A stretch of 64,000 nt of DNA from Modestobacter sp. DSM 44400. GTDB taxonomy: Bacteria; Actinomycetota; Actinomycetes; Mycobacteriales; Geodermatophilaceae. The position numbers were made by a program, and so were the translations under genes. How positions within the stretch are numbered: position 1 is the first letter of the stretch; the number at the start of each line of letters is the position of its first letter. The notes below the pieces were generated by a model. The model was not told the DNA's origin. It saw only the letters and a program-made list of their open reading frames with translations, and did not search any database. This document shows, piece after piece, positions 62,231 to 64,000 of this stretch. The stretch covers positions 1-64,000 of the forward strand of contig NZ_FNOZ01000023.1 of assembly GCF_900107175.1 (NCBI RefSeq). The letters run 5' to 3'.

Positions 62231-63157
62231 TCAGTACCGGATCCGCGGGTCGACCACGACGTAGAGGACGTCGACGACCACGTTCAGCAGGATGAAGACG
62301 GCGGCGTAGACGAGCACGATCCCCTGGACGACGGCGAAGTCGCGGGCGCCGATCGAGTCGACCAGGAGCCGCCCGATGCCCGGCCAGCCGAACACGGTCT
62401 CGGTGAGGACCGCGCCGCCCAGCAGCGCCCCGAACTGCAGGCTGATGACCGTCAGGATCGGGATGAACGCGTTGCGCAGCCCGTGCTTGATGATCACCGT
62501 CCGCGGCGGCGCGCCCTTCGCCTCCGCCGTCCGCATGAAGTCCTGCCCCAGCACCTCGAGCATGCTGGCGCGGGTCATCCGGGAGACCAGGGCCGTGGAG
62601 AACGCCGCCAGCGTCACCGCCGGCAGCACGATGCTCAGCGGCTGTCCGCTGCCGGCGGCGGGCAGCCAGCCCAGCGTCACGGCGAACAGCAGGATGAGCA
62701 GCAGCCCCAGCCAGTAGACCGGCATCGACACGCCCATCATCGCCACGCTGGAGACCACGTGGTCCAGGACGGTGTTGCGCCGCACCGCGGCCAGCACGCC
62801 CGCGGTCACCCCCACCAGCGAGCCGACGACGGTGGCCACGAACGCCAGGATCAGCGTCGCCGGCAGGCGGACGGCGATCTCGGCGGACGCCGGCCGCGAG
62901 GTCCGCGCCGACTCCCCGAGGTCACCCTGCACCACCCCGGAGATGAAGTGCCAGTACTGCGACAGCAGCGACTCGTCCAGGCCCAGTTGCTGGCGGATCT
63001 GGGCGACCTGCTCCTCGCTGGCGTTGAGCCCGGCCAGCACGCGGGCCGGGTCACCGGGCAGTACCCGGAGCATCAGGAAGATCAACACCGATACACCCAG
63101 GAGGGTGATCAGCGACAGCAGCAACGTGCGCACGATGTGTGCGGCGGTGCCCGTCAT
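62231..63157 (-). CDS. oligopeptide/dipeptide ABC transporter permease (DppB-like)
   Basis: A 308-residue permease: first helix LLLSLITLLGVSVLIFLML, RVLPGDPARVLAG, GDLGESARTSRPAS and a DppB EAA loop (DFMRTAEAKGAPPRTVIIKH). ATG 63157. No ATPase genes for this importer lie in the window; those at 4753-6875 are 55 kb away and belong to another operon. Confidence 0.9.
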   Translation of the reverse strand: MTGTAAHIVRTLLLSLITLLGVSVLIFLMLRVLPGDPARVLAGLNASEEQVAQIRQQLGLDESLLSQYWHFISGVVQGDLGESARTSRPASAEIAVRLPATLILAFVATVVGSLVGVTAGVLAAVRRNTVLDHVVSSVAMMGVSMPVYWLGLLLILLFAVTLGWLPAAGSGQPLSIVLPAVTLAAFSTALVSRMTRASMLEVLGQDFMRTAEAKGAPPRTVIIKHGLRNAFIPILTVISLQFGALLGGAVLTETVFGWPGIGRLLVDSIGARDFAVVQGIVLVYAAVFILLNVVVDVLYVVVDPRIRY

Positions 63158-63242
63158 CCCTGGCCTCTCATGTCTGGGCCTCCCTCACCGGCCGGCTGGG
63201 AGCCGCCCCTGCCCGCGGGCAGGGGCGGCCGTCCGTCGGTGG

Positions 63243-64000
63243 TCAGCTGGCCGGGTGGGCGTAGATCGCGTCGAACTTCTCGGTCGGCGTGGAACCGATG
63301 CCGGTCACGTCGGCCGAGTGCACGATCGGGAAGGACTGGGCCCACAGGAAGATCCACGGAGCGTCGTCCCAGATGACCTTCGAGGCGTCGCAGTACAGCT
63401 GCTCGCGGGTGCCGGGATCGAGTTCCACGTCCGCCTGCGCCAGCAGCTGCTCGACCTGCGGGTTGGTGTAGAACGACGTGGCCAGACCGGCCGGCGGGTG
63501 GGTGGCCTGCCGGAACATCTGCATCTGGAAGTCCGCGTCCAGGTAGGGCGGGGCCCAGCCCAGCAGGTGCATGTCCACGGTGTTCTCCGAGTGCGGGGCG
63601 TTGACCCGGGCCAGGAAGGACGGGAAGTCACTGGTGCTGACGTTCACAGTCAGGCCGACGTCGCGTAGGTAGCCCGCGATCGCCTCGGCGGCCTGGGCGT
63701 CCTGTACGTACCGGCCGCTGGGGGTCAGCAGGTCGAGGGTGGCCCCGGCGGCGCCGGAGTCGGCGAGCATCTGCTTGGCCTTGGCCGGGTCGTAGTCGTA
63801 GGAGCCGGTCTTGCAGTAGCCGAACAGGCTCGGCGACATCGGGGCGTCCAGCACCTTTGCGGCCCCGAACAGCACGTTGTCGACGATGGCCTGCTTGTCG
63901 ACGGCGTAGTTCAGCGCCTGGCGCGTCTCCTTGTTCGACAGCAGCGGGTCCTGGAAGTCCAGCGAGATGAAGATGGTGCGGTCGCTGGGGGCCAGCAGCG
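63243..64000 (-). CDS. peptide-type ABC transporter substrate-binding protein, C-terminal part (runs off window)
   Basis: At least 252 residues of an SBP family 5 protein; the N-terminus lies beyond the right edge. NKETRQALNYAVDKQAIVDNVLFG is the family's R-QALNYAVDK block, followed by GYCKTGSYDYDPAKAKQML and a C-terminal HYADRT-like ending (FPIVHSADVTGIGSTPTEKFD in parts). It feeds the two permeases downstream. An internal ATG at 63875 is not the start. Confidence 0.9.
   Translation of the reverse strand, partial: LLAPSDRTIFISLDFQDPLLSNKETRQALNYAVDKQAIVDNVLFGAAKVLDAPMSPSLFGYCKTGSYDYDPAKAKQMLADSGAAGATLDLLTPSGRYVQDAQAAEAIAGYLRDVGLTVNVSTSDFPSFLARVNAPHSENTVDMHLLGWAPPYLDADFQMQMFRQATHPPAGLATSFYTNPQVEQLLAQADVELDPGTREQLYCDASKVIWDDAPWIFLWAQSFPIVHSADVTGIGSTPTEKFDAIYAHPAS

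Overview
The window is very GC-rich DNA, densely packed on both strands, with frequent GTG starts, stop/start overlaps of 1 or 4 bases and strong GC hairpins after genes. Gene content is that of a free-living high-GC actinobacterium: an ECF42-type sigma factor with its DGPF partner, PRC-barrel/DUF2382 stress proteins, a c-di-AMP (ydaO-type) riboswitch ahead of an NlpC/P60 cell-wall hydrolase, and a GXWXG-free set of oxidoreductases and MFS pumps. Geodermatophilaceae (Blastococcus, Geodermatophilus, Modestobacter) is my best guess from gene style; that is inference. I saw no rRNA, tRNA or CRISPR array.

Layout. 1-3003: the end of an IS5-family element has landed exactly on the stop codon of an ABC-2 export operon (two permeases and an ATPase, minus strand). 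3132-3799: a small membrane protein with a likely 3' frameshift. 4037-10432: a complete oligopeptide/nickel-type ABC importer operon (binding lipoprotein, two permeases, two ATPases) ending in its own FCD-type GntR regulator, with a perfect CTGTATACAG operator in front of the operon. 10595-24526: mixed metabolism and regulation: a lipoprotein, a secreted sialidase-fold protein broken by one amber codon, a zinc alcohol dehydrogenase, an MFS pump, a MarR/membrane-protein divergent pair, the ECF42 locus, an Old Yellow Enzyme, an orphan lactate racemase homologue, an acyl-CoA synthetase and a decayed phosphotriesterase. 24707-28451: stress-type genes (ferritin-like protein, TetR regulator, PRC-barrel/DUF2382 protein, membrane protein).

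29047-51973 is the most unusual stretch. It starts with a 2006-residue SF1 helicase with DUF4011, a C-terminal Vsr/DUF559-like nuclease and DUF3320. It ends with a paralogue of the same architecture in which the N-terminal Cys, the Walker A Lys and the Walker B Glu are all changed and the frame shifts at a C-run. Between them are SMP-30 lactonase, asparaginase, a membrane metallophosphoesterase, NUDIX, an MFS pump, a MaoC - ADP-ribosylglycohydrolase/phosphatase fusion - zinc-ribbon operon and a VapBC pair.

52255-64000: riboswitch and NlpC/P60, a secreted PHB-depolymerase-like esterase, a decayed beta-lactamase-family hydrolase, then two convergent catabolic operons. The plus-strand one is PLP lyase/racemase, amidohydrolase, RidA, M20 carbamoylase. 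The minus-strand one is peptide binding protein (cut by the window edge), two permeases, PLP enzyme, amidohydrolase. Both contain the same PLP-enzyme plus amidohydrolase pair, which suggests one uptake-and-degradation pathway for a cyclic amide, hydantoin-like or modified amino-acid substrate. Four loci (sialidase, serine hydrolase, phosphotriesterase, second helicase) show pseudogene marks.
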